A stretch of 64,000 nt of DNA. It comes from Flavobacterium sp. MDT1-60 (lineage in GTDB: Bacteria > Bacteroidota > Bacteroidia > Flavobacteriales > Flavobacteriaceae). The stretch spans positions 4,278,001 to 4,342,000 of the forward strand of contig NZ_CP062159.1 of NCBI RefSeq assembly GCF_014844035.1. Direction: 5' to 3'. Under the pieces are notes generated by a model that ran no database searches, was not told where the DNA came from, and was given only the letters and a program-made list of their open reading frames with translations. Both the position numbers and the translations under genes were made by a program. Each line of letters starts with the position of its first letter. Within the stretch, counting starts at the first letter, position 1. Positions 43,418 to 52,594 of the stretch are shown in pieces.

Positions 43418-44110
43418 TTAAGATAACTGAAATTCAACCGCAGCGTTTGAATGAATCAAGGCCGTATCAAAAATCGGAACCGAAAGATCCTCTGGTTTAA
43501 TTACTAATGGAATTTCAGTACAACCTAAAATAATTCCTTGAGCTCCTTTTTCTATTAATTGATTTGCAATTTCTAAATAACGTTTTTTAGTTTCTGCCGT
43601 TACAAGGCCTCTTCCTAGTTCTTCAAAAATTGTGGTGTGAATAAAATCTTTATCTTCCTGATTTTCCGGAATTATGGCTTCTATTCCTTTATCCTTCAAT
43701 TTATCTGTAAAGAAATCAAGTTCCATTGTAAACTTGGTGCCCAACAGACCGACTTTTTTGATTTCTTGCTTCTGAATTTCAACAGCCGTAGCCGTTGCGA
43801 TATGAATAAGAGGTAAACCAATTGCTTCTTCCAATTTGTCAGCGATAAGATGCATCGTATTGGCGCACAAAACAATCGCTTCTGCCCCGCCCGCTTTTAA
43901 GAATTCACAACCTTTAAAAAGCATTTTAAAAGTAGAATCCCAATCGTTTGCTTCGTTATTCTTTTTTATATCGGAATAATTAAAAGAATAAATCAAACAT
44001 TCTGAGAAGTTCAACCCTCCCATTTTTTCATTTATTCCCTCGTTTATAAGTTTGTAATAATCTGCTGTAGAAACCCAGCTAATACCGCCTATAAGTCCAA
44101 TTTTCCTCAT
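43418..44110 (-). CDS. Aspartate/glutamate racemase family protein
   Basis: 230 residues. The two catalytic cysteines of the PLP-independent family are present: VLCANTMHLIADK (about residue 82) and ILGCTEIPLVI (about 196). RKIGLIGGISWVSTADYY opens the protein, as in YgeA-type aspartate/amino-acid racemases. It interconverts D- and L-amino acids; substrate uncertain. Same strand as the small gene at 44125, 14 bases upstream of it. Confidence 0.9.
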   Translation of the reverse strand: MRKIGLIGGISWVSTADYYKLINEGINEKMGGLNFSECLIYSFNYSDIKKNNEANDWDSTFKMLFKGCEFLKAGGAEAIVLCANTMHLIADKLEEAIGLPLIHIATATAVEIQKQEIKKVGLLGTKFTMELDFFTDKLKDKGIEAIIPENQEDKDFIHTTIFEELGRGLVTAETKKRYLEIANQLIEKGAQGIILGCTEIPLVIKPEDLSVPIFDTALIHSNAAVEFQLS

Positions 44111-44124
44111 ATAAAATAGTTTAA

Positions 44125-44361
44125 TTATCCAATTTCTCTAATTCCTTTTATAAAAATCCATTTCATGAAAAGCTTTTCTCCATCTTTAGTTTTTACTGCC
44201 TGAAATTTAGGTGCAATCAAAGTGGCCACGATAAAAGCCGTCATCGGAATCCAGATTCCGGTTAATTGTGTGTAGTTTGCAATTACAAATCTTCCTGCAA
44301 TAAATAAAATTGCGAAACATCCTAATTGATATAAAAAACCTCTTACTTGTAGTTTTGTCAT
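44125..44361 (-). CDS. Small membrane protein of unknown function
   Basis: 78 residues with two helices (about 12-30 and 36-50) and a Lys-rich C-terminus (VKTKDGEKLFMKWIF). The -7 element TAACTTTG (44381-44388) is 20 nt upstream. It precedes the racemase gene by 14 bases, so both are probably on one transcript. No family recognised. Confidence 0.7.
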   Translation of the reverse strand: MTKLQVRGFLYQLGCFAILFIAGRFVIANYTQLTGIWIPMTAFIVATLIAPKFQAVKTKDGEKLFMKWIFIKGIREIG

Positions 44362-44380
44362 TGTTTTCTTTTTAAAAGTT

Positions 44381-44388
44381 CAAAGTTA
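44381..44388 (-). promoter_or_regulatory. -7 promoter element for the small membrane protein/racemase pair
   Basis: On the minus strand TAACTTTG matches TANNTTTG, 20 nt before the ATG at 44361. The adjacent AGGGAAA/TTTCCCT hairpin (44400-44418) lies upstream of it, in the spacer after the gene at 44453. Confidence 0.45.
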
Positions 44389-44452
44389 CAGAGGTTCAAA
44401 GGGAAAAAGGCTTTCCCTCTGTTCCTTTGAAGCTTTGCTTCTTTGCACCTAT

Positions 44453-45616
44453 TTATTCGTTAACCTGAAATTTCGTTCTCTTACTTCCTTCGTACATTTC
44501 GTATTTTACCAAACGTGCTTCTAAACTAGCGTTAAAAAGTTTGATTTTTCTTGAAGGTTTTAATCCCACAAATTTCAGAGCTTCAAGATTTGCTGTGATA
44601 AACCAGGCGTTTGTTCCCGGGTAACTTTTCTTTAAAGTATCTCCTATATTTTTATAGAATTCTTCCATGTGAATATCCAAACGCTCATCGTATGGCGGAT
44701 TGAAAACCATATGCAATTTTCCTTCAACAGCTTTTTCAGAATCAAAAAAGTTATCTTCAGAAATGGTAACGTAATCTTCTAAATTAGCATTTTTGATATT
44801 GTCTTTTGCCTTATTAACAGCACTTGGCGCTTTATCAAAACCTTTAATGGTATAATGAAATTCTTTTGTTTTTTTCATCAGACTGTTTACAATCTGATCA
44901 AATAAATCATTGTCCCAGTCTTTCCATTTTTCGAAAGCAAATTCTTTTCTATTGATGTTTGCCGGAATGTTGCAAGCAATCATAGCCGCTTCTGCTAAAA
45001 ATGTCCCGGAACCACACATTGGGTCTAAAAAGTGACTTTGACCTTCCCAACCTGATAATAATAGAATTCCTGCCGCCAAAACTTCGTTGATTGGTGCAAT
45101 ATTCGTAGCGGTTCTGTAACCACGCTGATGCAATGAATTTCCAGAAGTATCCAATGCTACCGAAACCTGATCTTTGTCAATATGAATATTGATTCTTAAG
45201 TCCGGAAAAGCTTTATCAATACTCGGACGCTGACCCGTTCTTTCTCTAAACTGATCTACAATCGCATCCTTACATTTTTGAGAAACAAACTCAGAGTGAT
45301 TAAAATAAGTCGAATGCACTGTTGCATCAATTACAAAAGTTTGGTTGGCATTTAGCAATTTAGACCAGTTAACGCCTGAAATTCCTTTGTATAGTGCCTG
45401 CTCGTTGTTTGCTCTAAACGAGTAAATAGGCTTTAAAACTTTAAGTGCCGTACGCAACGATAAATTGGCTTTATACATAAAACCTTTATCGCCTTTAAAG
45501 CTTACCATTCTTACTCCTTTTTCGACATCCTGAGCACCAAGATCACGTAATTCTTTTTCTAATATTTCTTCAAAACCAAAAAAACATTTGGCTATCATTC
45601 TAAAATTTTCTTCCAT
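44453..45616 (-). CDS. THUMP-domain class I SAM-dependent RNA methyltransferase (RlmL/YpsC-like)
   Basis: 387 residues. N-terminal ferredoxin-like plus THUMP RNA-binding domain (about 1-165, with FEEILEKELRDLGAQDVEKG). The methyltransferase domain carries FLDPMCGSGTFLAEAAMIA (motif I) and MVFNPPYDERL (N-P-P-Y catalytic motif of N6-adenine/N2-guanine enzymes). It resembles RlmL's N2-guanine methyltransferase half (23S rRNA G2445) and YpsC. The target here is inferred. Confidence 0.9.
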   Translation of the reverse strand: MEENFRMIAKCFFGFEEILEKELRDLGAQDVEKGVRMVSFKGDKGFMYKANLSLRTALKVLKPIYSFRANNEQALYKGISGVNWSKLLNANQTFVIDATVHSTYFNHSEFVSQKCKDAIVDQFRERTGQRPSIDKAFPDLRINIHIDKDQVSVALDTSGNSLHQRGYRTATNIAPINEVLAAGILLLSGWEGQSHFLDPMCGSGTFLAEAAMIACNIPANINRKEFAFEKWKDWDNDLFDQIVNSLMKKTKEFHYTIKGFDKAPSAVNKAKDNIKNANLEDYVTISEDNFFDSEKAVEGKLHMVFNPPYDERLDIHMEEFYKNIGDTLKKSYPGTNAWFITANLEALKFVGLKPSRKIKLFNASLEARLVKYEMYEGSKRTKFQVNE

Positions 45617-45713
45617 CTTTATTTTTGTTTAAAAAAATAACTCCAATCATAAACGTATATTACCATTTATATAGGTATCATCGCGAAATAGTTATTTTTC
45701 GGCAAAAATACAC

Positions 45714-45721
45714 TAAATTTG
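45714..45721 (+). promoter_or_regulatory. -7 promoter element of the methyltransferase at 45752
   Basis: TAAATTTG matches TANNTTTG, 30 nt before the ATG at 45752. Confidence 0.45.
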
Positions 45722-45751
45722 CGGTACTTTGAATTAATTGAAATAGAATAA

Positions 45752-46516
45752 ATGTCTGAAGCACCAAACTCATCAACACCAAATCAGGAGCGTAACACCG
45801 AAAACTGGTTTACATCATGGTTTGATACTCCGTATTATCACATTCTTTATAAAGACCGAAATTACCGGGAGGCTCAGATTTTCATGGATAATCTTACGCA
45901 TTACCTAAATCTTCCTGAAAAGGCAAAAGTATTGGATTTGGCCTGCGGAAAAGGGCGTCATTCTATTTATTTAAACCAACTTGGCTTTGACGTTTTAGGC
46001 GCTGATTTATCTGAAAACAGTATTGCCGAGGCCAGCAAAAACAGTAACGACACCCTGCATTTCAAGGTGCATGATATGCGCGAGCCTTTCGAAGAAAAAT
46101 TCGACGCCATATTTAACTTGTTCACCAGTTTTGGCTATTTCGAAAATGATGATGACAATCTTACGACTTTAAAAGCAATCAAAGAAAGTTTATCTGAATA
46201 TGGTTTTGCAGTCATTGATTTTATGAATGTGGCTCAGGTAATCGAAACGTTAGTTCCTGAAGAAGTAAAAACTGTTGAGGGAATCGATTTTAAAATCAAA
46301 CGATATGTTGAAGACGGACATATTTTTAAAGAAATTGATTTTGAAGATCAAGGCAGAAAATTTCATTTTACCGAAAAAGTAAAAGCTTTAACCTTAAAAG
46401 ATTTCGAAGAATTAATGGCCGAAGCCGGAATTTTTCTGTTAGATATTTTTGGAGATTACAAACTCAAAAAATTCCACAAAATCGAAAGCGAACGATTAAT
46501 CATGATTTTTAAATAA
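45752..46516 (+). CDS. Class I SAM-dependent methyltransferase
   Basis: 254 residues. SAM-binding motif VLDLACGKGRHSIYLNQLG (about 65-83), acidic loop LGADLSENSI, and post-motif FDAIFNLFTSFGYFEND. It begins with a WFTSWFDTPYYHILYKDRNY segment typical of a conserved flavobacterial subgroup. The substrate is unknown. Cytoplasmic, no extra domain. Confidence 0.88.
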   Translation: MSEAPNSSTPNQERNTENWFTSWFDTPYYHILYKDRNYREAQIFMDNLTHYLNLPEKAKVLDLACGKGRHSIYLNQLGFDVLGADLSENSIAEASKNSNDTLHFKVHDMREPFEEKFDAIFNLFTSFGYFENDDDNLTTLKAIKESLSEYGFAVIDFMNVAQVIETLVPEEVKTVEGIDFKIKRYVEDGHIFKEIDFEDQGRKFHFTEKVKALTLKDFEELMAEAGIFLLDIFGDYKLKKFHKIESERLIMIFK

Positions 46517-46522
46517 TTGGTA

Positions 46523-46572
46523 AATCGTTTAATTGTTTAACCGATTGAGCAAACAATAACAATTAACCGATT
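46523..46572. terminator. Possible terminator hairpin after the methyltransferase gene
   Basis: AATCGTTTAATTGTT (46523-46537) is nearly the reverse complement of AACAATTAACCGATT (46558-46572), one mismatch, with a 20-nt loop. No long T tract follows, so termination is uncertain; the region also contains direct ACCGATT repeats. Confidence 0.4.
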
Positions 46573-46601
46573 AAACAAATCAACGATTACACAAAATAAC
46601 A

Positions 46602-47270
46602 ATGAATTACTTACTACCCTTATTTTCTGTACTTTTAGGTTATGCTGTGGCTTTATTTATAAAACCAAAAAACAAAACCAATCTAAAATTATTGCTGGCT
46701 TTTAGCGGTTCATTTTTATTATCGTTGACAGTAATGCATTTGTTGCCTGAAGTTTACGAATCACACAAGCATAATATTGGTTTGTTCATTATGGTCGGGA
46801 TTTTATTCCAGATCATATTGGAGTTTTTCTCAAAAGGTGCTGAACACGGGCACGTTCACGGGCATGCACAAATGTCTCAAATCCCGTGGTTGCTTTTTAT
46901 CAGTTTGTGTATTCATGCTTTTTTAGAAGGTTTCCCGGTAAGTCATCATCATGGTTTGGCACTCGGAATTGCGATTCATCATTTGCCAATTGCTGTGATT
47001 TTAACCACTTTTTTCATCAACGCCAATCTGAACAAAAAAGCAATTTTTGCATTCATGCTAACTTTCGCTATTATGACTCCGCTTGGTACAATTGCATCCG
47101 AATATTTACCGATTTTAAATAGATACTACACTGAAATAACGGCGGTTGTAATCGGGATTTTATTCCACATTTCATCAACTATTATTTTTGAAAGTAGTGA
47201 AGGACATAAATTCAATGTTGCCAAAGTTTCCATGATTGTTCTCGGAATTTTATTGGCATTTTTATTATAA
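46602..47270 (+). CDS. ZIP-family metal transporter
   Basis: 222 residues with seven or eight helices. The His-rich loop EHGHVHGHAQ (about residues 84-93) and helix IV/V motifs CIHAFLEGFPVSHHH and IAIHHLPIAVIL carry the His/Glu metal site of ZIP proteins. It imports divalent metals such as Zn2+ (inferred). It is followed by a complex hairpin repeat at 47274-47390. Confidence 0.9.
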   Translation: MNYLLPLFSVLLGYAVALFIKPKNKTNLKLLLAFSGSFLLSLTVMHLLPEVYESHKHNIGLFIMVGILFQIILEFFSKGAEHGHVHGHAQMSQIPWLLFISLCIHAFLEGFPVSHHHGLALGIAIHHLPIAVILTTFFINANLNKKAIFAFMLTFAIMTPLGTIASEYLPILNRYYTEITAVVIGILFHISSTIIFESSEGHKFNVAKVSMIVLGILLAFLL

Positions 47271-47273
47271 TTA

Positions 47274-47390
47274 GGGCGTGCCCATATTTACAAAAGGCGC
47301 TATTTAACGAACCGCTTATGTGCGCCTTTCGCAAATCTGGTCGGGCTATCCGCTCCGCTGCGGCGGATTGCTCCTATCCCTCACGCAACA
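47274..47390. repeat. Complex hairpin repeat element, copy 1
   Basis: GC-richer than its surroundings. It contains GGGCGTGCCC at its left end, AAAGGCGC (47293-47300) pairing with GCGCCTTT (47332-47339), and ATCCGC (47348-47353) pairing with GCGGAT (47363-47368). Its right part, GGGCTATCCGC ... GGATTGCTCCTATCCC, read on the minus strand aligns with the element at 54657-54741 (GAT-G-AGC, ATCC, AGCGGA-AGC-GGAT-AGC). It is probably a mobile or structured dispersed repeat. Confidence 0.6.
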
Positions 47391-47483
47391 AAACAAAAGA
47401 ACGTCTCGTGCCTGCATTTTCACAATTCTATTTAAACTTCATAATTTCAATTATCTAAGTTAACTAATTTTCTGATTATCTAA

Positions 47484-49871
47484 TTAATTTCCTGTTCTCT
47501 TTTTCTCCTCCTGATTTCCAAAAGCTCTCTCTTTCATATTTATCTTTTTATTTCCAAAATTGTAAACCAGGGATAGACGAACAAATCGATTACTTTCTTT
47601 TTGATTATAAACCTGTTTTACACCATTTACCACTGAAGTAAAATCTTTTAAATAAGAAGTATTAAAAAGATCATTGGCCAAAAATGCAATCTGCATCGTT
47701 TTATTAAACAAATCCTGTTTAAAACCAATATCAAAGCTCGAAGCATATCCTACTTCATACAAGCCACTTTTAAAAGGCGTAGTACACGAAAAATCGATTT
47801 GTAATTTTGTCGTTTTACCTAACACAAAAGTGTTATTTGTAGAAAAATCAATTTGCAAACTATTTGATGGCGTAGCATTAATGTCTTTAATGAATTCTGT
47901 TTTTGCACCTAAAAAGTACAATGAATTTTCACTTTGCCACCAATCTGCAAAACCAGCCGAATAACTCTCTCCAATTCCGTAACTCAAATTTTTAAAATAA
48001 TTCTCACGGGTTACAATTTGTGTGTTCGTTTCCGGGTTTGAAGTAAACAAAACGCCGTAACCATTTGTAACTGCATTAACGAAAACACTAGTTCTCAGGA
48101 TTTCTTTATAAGAATGTGCAAACTCAAAATTATCACTAAAAGAAGGTTTTAAAAACGGATTTCCTTCTGAATAACTATTACTGTTGATGTAAATTCTAAA
48201 CGGATTCAATAAGTCAAAACGAGGTCTGTTGATTCTTTTCCCATAATTTAAACTAAAGCTATTGTTTTCATTTTTCTTATAAGAGGCATAAAACGTTGGG
48301 AATAATTTCAAATAATTATTTTCTGTTGTTTGATTCATTGTTTCAGAAAATCCGTTTGTTTTAGTGTTTTCCAATCTTAATCCTAATTGAAGATTCCATT
48401 TCTCATTGATTTTTTTATCTGCATTAAAATAAATCGCCTGATTGTTTTCAGTGTATTTAAAACGGTTGGACTGGTTCGGATCTAAGACCGGAGTTCCTGA
48501 AATTGTATTGTAATAAAGTACATCGCTGATACTATTTGTAAAACTCATTTTTGCACCGTAAGATAAATTGATCGCCTGAAACGGATGTTCCATATCGGTT
48601 TTAAAGCTCCAATTATCAATATCCTGATTCGAAATATTTTTTCCCGCCTGATTTACATCAACAAATATCATTTCCGGCGTGTAATTATTAGCAATAAAAC
48701 TTCTATCGAATTCCGAATTGTAATTAAAATAATCTACATCAAATGAAAGCTTTCTTTTTAAAGAATCCAGCTTCGTAATCAAATGCGCATTATACGTTTG
48801 ATTGCGTGATCCTTTATCAGTAAAACTGTTATTCAGCGTAATATTCTCCAGTTCATTTTGAGTATTGTATTTATTAATTGTAATATCCGATTTAAAATCC
48901 GGATTATTTCTATCATTTAAATACTGAAATCCAATAGTCGTACGTTCAGAAAGATCATAATCTAAAGCTATTTTTCCAGATAGATTTTCGCTTTTTACTT
49001 TTGTTGTGCTTTTCATATGTGAAAGCCCGTCAGGAAAATACATTTTTAAGTCATCTGTAGCATTTAAATAACCTGTTTTTCCGTTCATACTGGCAGAAAA
49101 TCTAAACTTATTTTTATTGTAAAAGAAATTATCTCTCACAGTATAAATTCCATATTTATTTTGATCGTAAGAAACTGTAGTGGTGTTTTTCCAGGAATCT
49201 CGAACTCCTTTTTTCATAATAATATTAATTAATCCGCCAGATCCCTCCGCTTCATATTTCGCTGGCGGATTACTGATAATTTCAATATTTTTAATATCAC
49301 TTGCTGATATTGATTTCAGGAAATTATTTAATTCTTCGCCAGCTAATTCAATAATTCTTCCGTCAATCATAACGCGGGAAGTTCCTTTTCCTAAGATATT
49401 TATCGCATCATTTTTTACGACAACTCCAGGTGCAGTATTAATAGCGCTTAAGGCATCGCCTCCAACATTTGTAACATTATTTTCCAAATTGTAAACCAAA
49501 CGATCTGTTTTTTGTTCGACTGTTTTCTTTTTAGACTGAACGACAACTTCAACTAAATTGGTTGTGTTTTCCTTTAGAATAATTATTCCTAAATAAATAT
49601 CATTTTCTATTGAAATTTCTTTTTCGTAATCTTCAAATCCTAAAAGACTAATGTTTATTTTATAAAAACCTTTTTTAAGATTGAGTTCAAAAGTTCCATC
49701 TTGTTTCGTTGTAGTTCCGTCAATAATTTTTCCTTCTGCATTTAAGATTGAAACATCTGCCCATTCTAAAGCGGTTGTTTCATTTGTTATTTTCCCTTTT
49801 AATTTTAAAGTTGATTGTGCCAAACAAAAGAATGGTAATAATAAAAAGATAAGGAGGTTTGATGTTTTCAT
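47484..49871 (-). CDS. TonB-dependent outer-membrane receptor, OMP beta-barrel family
   Basis: 795 residues. Signal peptide (1-19, FLLLPFFCLAQ), then a carboxypeptidase-regulatory-like domain (about 22-100), then a plug with GDALSAINTAPGV and DIKNIEIISNPPAKYEAEGS (about 135-215), and a long beta-barrel ending with F in SLVYNFGNKK. This is the CarboxypepD_reg/OMP_b-brl_3 type. No SusD partner is adjacent, so it is more likely a metal or peptide type receptor than a glycan one. An AraC-like regulator lies upstream. Confidence 0.9.
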   Translation of the reverse strand: MKTSNLLIFLLLPFFCLAQSTLKLKGKITNETTALEWADVSILNAEGKIIDGTTTKQDGTFELNLKKGFYKINISLLGFEDYEKEISIENDIYLGIIILKENTTNLVEVVVQSKKKTVEQKTDRLVYNLENNVTNVGGDALSAINTAPGVVVKNDAINILGKGTSRVMIDGRIIELAGEELNNFLKSISASDIKNIEIISNPPAKYEAEGSGGLINIIMKKGVRDSWKNTTTVSYDQNKYGIYTVRDNFFYNKNKFRFSASMNGKTGYLNATDDLKMYFPDGLSHMKSTTKVKSENLSGKIALDYDLSERTTIGFQYLNDRNNPDFKSDITINKYNTQNELENITLNNSFTDKGSRNQTYNAHLITKLDSLKRKLSFDVDYFNYNSEFDRSFIANNYTPEMIFVDVNQAGKNISNQDIDNWSFKTDMEHPFQAINLSYGAKMSFTNSISDVLYYNTISGTPVLDPNQSNRFKYTENNQAIYFNADKKINEKWNLQLGLRLENTKTNGFSETMNQTTENNYLKLFPTFYASYKKNENNSFSLNYGKRINRPRFDLLNPFRIYINSNSYSEGNPFLKPSFSDNFEFAHSYKEILRTSVFVNAVTNGYGVLFTSNPETNTQIVTRENYFKNLSYGIGESYSAGFADWWQSENSLYFLGAKTEFIKDINATPSNSLQIDFSTNNTFVLGKTTKLQIDFSCTTPFKSGLYEVGYASSFDIGFKQDLFNKTMQIAFLANDLFNTSYLKDFTSVVNGVKQVYNQKESNRFVRLSLVYNFGNKKINMKERAFGNQEEKKRTGN

Positions 49872-49947
49872 AATTTCTAGTTTTAACTTGTTCGATTAAT
49901 TTGAAGCAAAGTTGCCTTAGAAATTTTCCAGATTCGACCGACAAAAA

Positions 49948-49988
49948 AAAGTCGAACCAATTTCCTCACTAGAAATTGGTTCGACTTT
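49948..49988. terminator. 17-bp perfect stem terminator
   Basis: AAAGTCGAACCAATTTC (49948-49964) pairs with GAAATTGGTTCGACTTT (49972-49988) across a 7-nt loop. On the minus strand it ends in eight T, so it terminates the AraC gene (stop at 50025) before the TonB-receptor gene. Confidence 0.85.
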
Positions 49989-50024
49989 ATAAGGCGTGAA
50001 GTACGACTTTTTACAAACTACTAA

Positions 50025-51167
50025 TTATGAAGCGTTTCGATAAGCAGTAGGTGTTAAATTAGTATATTTTTTGAAAGAAGTATTAAAGGAAGATTTTGAA
50101 TTGAAACCTACTTCATATAAAATCTCCAAAACGGTTAAATCTTTTTTTGATGGATTTTTTAAAATATTCATTGCTTTTTGGATGCGATATTCATTCACAA
50201 AATCAAAAAAGTGCTGATCCATTTGGTGATTGATCAAAACAGATAAATCCCGAACCGGAATATCAATTTGATTCGCGAGTTCCTGAATTGTAAGAGACGG
50301 ATCCAGAAAAGGTTCTTTCTCTGCCATATATTGTTTTAAAGTTGAAATTTGACTGGAAATCAAATCGTCCTGAACAACAGTTGCTTTTATTTCTTCTTCT
50401 ACTTCAGGCAGAAAGTCTTTTGCTAATTTTAATTTCGAATTAACGCCTCTAAAAAGTTCAGGATGATTGAGCGCTTTCATTATAAACCAGCACGTAATAA
50501 ACAGAGCAATACTTCCTACAAGTACATTTGCCCAAAGAAATATCTCTCTGAAACCACTATAGCGCAATACGTTTTTTAATGCGACAATTGAATGTGCAAT
50601 AAGAAAAACACATGTTATCTGAAAAAGCCATTTATAAGTCGCAGTACTCGGATTAGCGTAATTTTCTAAATAGATTTCTCTATATTTCTTCAAAATCAAA
50701 AATACGCTGACAATGTAATATATATATTGAAATTCAATTAAAATCTGGATAAAATAAATCTCAGGCAATTGATTAAGAGTTGAAGCAAAACTACCTCTAT
50801 CTGTCTCCAGGTTGAGATAAATTCTCGGAATAAAAACTAAATTGACCACCACAAAAGGAAGTAAATGAACTAAATGCTTCCATTGTAATTTAAAATCAGA
50901 ATAACAGACTGCCAATACAAACAGGTAGAACAAAGGCATTCCGAATAAACAGGCAGTCGACCTAAAAATCTCCCAATTAAGCTGGGTTCGGGTTACAGCA
51001 TCAATAAAAAATCCGCTAAGATCAATAGCAGAAAAAATGAAAAACCATGCAAATAATCGGTTTGCCAATTTATTTTCGGTTTTAACCCTCAATAAAAAAA
51101 ATGCAAGCAATAAAGAAACAAAAACTGAGATTCGGCCAATCCCCTGCAGCAAATCTAATTTATCCAT
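50025..51167 (-). CDS. Membrane-bound AraC-family transcriptional regulator
   Basis: 380 residues. Seven hydrophobic helices occupy residues 10-230. A C-terminal AraC-type DNA-binding domain covers about 275-380, with LTIQELANQIDIPVRDLSVL and FNSKSSFNTSFKKYTNLTP. The 7TM-AraC layout is common in Bacteroidota; the membrane part is thought to sense a signal. It lies just upstream of the TonB-receptor gene on the same strand, so it may control that gene, though a terminator separates the two. Confidence 0.88.
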   Translation of the reverse strand: MDKLDLLQGIGRISVFVSLLLAFFLLRVKTENKLANRLFAWFFIFSAIDLSGFFIDAVTRTQLNWEIFRSTACLFGMPLFYLFVLAVCYSDFKLQWKHLVHLLPFVVVNLVFIPRIYLNLETDRGSFASTLNQLPEIYFIQILIEFQYIYYIVSVFLILKKYREIYLENYANPSTATYKWLFQITCVFLIAHSIVALKNVLRYSGFREIFLWANVLVGSIALFITCWFIMKALNHPELFRGVNSKLKLAKDFLPEVEEEIKATVVQDDLISSQISTLKQYMAEKEPFLDPSLTIQELANQIDIPVRDLSVLINHQMDQHFFDFVNEYRIQKAMNILKNPSKKDLTVLEILYEVGFNSKSSFNTSFKKYTNLTPTAYRNAS

Positions 51168-51185
51168 TTATCTATTAATATTTAA

Positions 51186-51193
51186 CAAATATA
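51186..51193 (-). promoter_or_regulatory. -7 promoter element of the AraC gene
   Basis: On the minus strand TATATTTG matches TANNTTTG, 18 nt before the ATG at 51167. Confidence 0.45.
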
Positions 51194-51241
51194 ATATTTT
51201 AGTTCTTTGAAAAAGGTTCTAAAAATTGCAATAAAAAAGAT

Positions 51242-51249
51242 TAATTTTG
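51242..51249 (+). promoter_or_regulatory. -7 promoter element of murQ
   Basis: TAATTTTG matches TANNTTTG, 23 nt before the ATG at 51273. It lies inside the longer frame beginning at 51207, supporting the later start. Confidence 0.5.
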
Positions 51250-51272
51250 GGCAAGTTCAATTAACACAGCAA

Positions 51273-52085
51273 ATGACATTTACTAAAACCACAGAACAAG
51301 CATCAAAATACGAACATTTAGAAAAAATGTCGGTTCATGAATTGCTTATCAATATTAATACTGAAGACAAAACTGTTCCCAATGCAGTTGAAAAAGCTAT
51401 ACCACAAATTGAAGCTTTAGTGGCTCAGGTTGTTGCTAAATTAAAAGTAGGCGGGCGAATATTTTATATTGGTGCGGGAACTTCTGGCCGATTAGGCGTT
51501 GTTGATGCTTCAGAATGTCCTCCCACTTTTGGAGTTCCATTTGATTTGGTTAACGGAATTATTGCTGGTGGCGACACTGCCATTCGTCGTGCTGTAGAAA
51601 ATGCCGAAGATAATGCCACGCAGGCGTGGATCGATTTGCAAACTAATAACATTGGGGCAAATGATGTAGTAATTGGAATTGCAGCATCTGGAACAACTCC
51701 ATATGTTATTGGAGGTTTAGAAACCTGCAATCAAAATAACATTCTTACAGGCTGTATCACGAACAACGCTGGAAGTCCGTTGGCTTTGACTGCCCAATTT
51801 CCTATTGAAGTTGTTGTGGGACCTGAATTCGTGACCGGAAGTTCCAGAATGAAAGCCGGAACAGCACAGAAATTGGTTTTGAATATGATCTCGACTGCTG
51901 CTATGATTCAGCTTGGAAAAGTAAAAGGAAACAAAATGGTCGACATGCAGTTGAGCAACATCAAATTGGTTGATCGTGGTGTGAAAATGATTATGGGGGA
52001 AATTCCTGTTTCGTATGAAGAAGCTTCTGAATTATTGAAAAAATATGGCAGTGTAAGAAATGCTGTTGATAATTATAATCTATAA
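51273..52085 (+). CDS. murQ: N-acetylmuramic acid 6-phosphate etherase
   Basis: 270 residues from the ATG at 51273 (MTFTKTTEQASKYEHLEKMS). SIS-domain protein: GGRIFYIGAGTSGRLGVVDASECPP spans the phosphosugar site, then GIIAGGDTAIRRAVENAED and FVTGSSRMKAGTAQK. It cleaves the lactyl ether of MurNAc-6-phosphate during cell-wall recycling. The adjacent DUF6095 gene also suggests the usual flavobacterial murQ neighbourhood. Confidence 0.96.
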   Translation: MTFTKTTEQASKYEHLEKMSVHELLININTEDKTVPNAVEKAIPQIEALVAQVVAKLKVGGRIFYIGAGTSGRLGVVDASECPPTFGVPFDLVNGIIAGGDTAIRRAVENAEDNATQAWIDLQTNNIGANDVVIGIAASGTTPYVIGGLETCNQNNILTGCITNNAGSPLALTAQFPIEVVVGPEFVTGSSRMKAGTAQKLVLNMISTAAMIQLGKVKGNKMVDMQLSNIKLVDRGVKMIMGEIPVSYEEASELLKKYGSVRNAVDNYNL

Positions 52086-52129
52086 AGTGAAATGTTTTTG
52101 ATTAAATATGAGATGAAAACAACATGATA

Positions 52130-52343
52130 TTTAACCACAAAGTTCACGAAGGTTTTTCGCAAAGCTTACAAAGCTTTGTCTAAAATCTAAAAACAAGTTT
52201 TTTAAGATCACAAAGTTGTTGTCTGATCGTCTTTGTCAAAGTTTCAAACTTGACAAAGATTAAGCAAACTTGAAACCTGACCCGAAGCTGAAAGCTGAAC
52301 TGGCGAAGCAAACTAAAAAAACCTGAAACTTGAAACAAAATTA
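52130..52343. repeat. Intergenic repeats with a murQ-distal hairpin
   Basis: Contains CTTTGTCAAAGTTT (52231-52244), nearly complementary to AAACTTGACAAAG (52246-52258), and repeated CTGAAACTTGAAAC and CTTACAAAGCTTT units. No open frame of note. Such CTGAAACTTGAAAC tracts look like dispersed intergenic repeats of this genome. Confidence 0.55.
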
Positions 52344-52345
52344 AA

Positions 52346-52567
52346 ATGGCAACAAATAAAGAACTATTAGGAAAAGGAATTAAATACGTATCAGGTTCAC
52401 TGCCTTTATTATTTATTGGGCCTTCACTGATTTATAATGCTTTTATGAATCAGCATACGAATTGGCATTATTTGGTTTTAGGAATCGGGATTGTGGCTTG
52501 TTTAAGTGCAATGTTTTTGATTTTTTATGGATTGAAAATCATTATGAAGGGTTTGTTTAATGACTAA
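52346..52567 (+). CDS. DUF6095 family small membrane protein
   Basis: 73 residues with two helices (about 14-32 and 44-66). GKGIKYVSGSLPLLFIGPSL and the polar/aromatic middle NQHTNWHYLVLG are the DUF6095 pattern. The family is restricted to Bacteroidota, and in my recollection it follows murQ. Function unknown. Confidence 0.78.
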   Translation: MATNKELLGKGIKYVSGSLPLLFIGPSLIYNAFMNQHTNWHYLVLGIGIVACLSAMFLIFYGLKIIMKGLFND

Positions 52568-52594
52568 TTTGTATCTTTACTAAAATTCTTTATC

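Noticed and set aside
49180..49494. 104-codon plus-strand frame inside the TonB-receptor gene
   Set aside because: Antisense shadow of the plug domain region.
51464..51730. 88-codon minus-strand frame inside murQ
   Set aside because: Shadow of a conserved gene, no family match.
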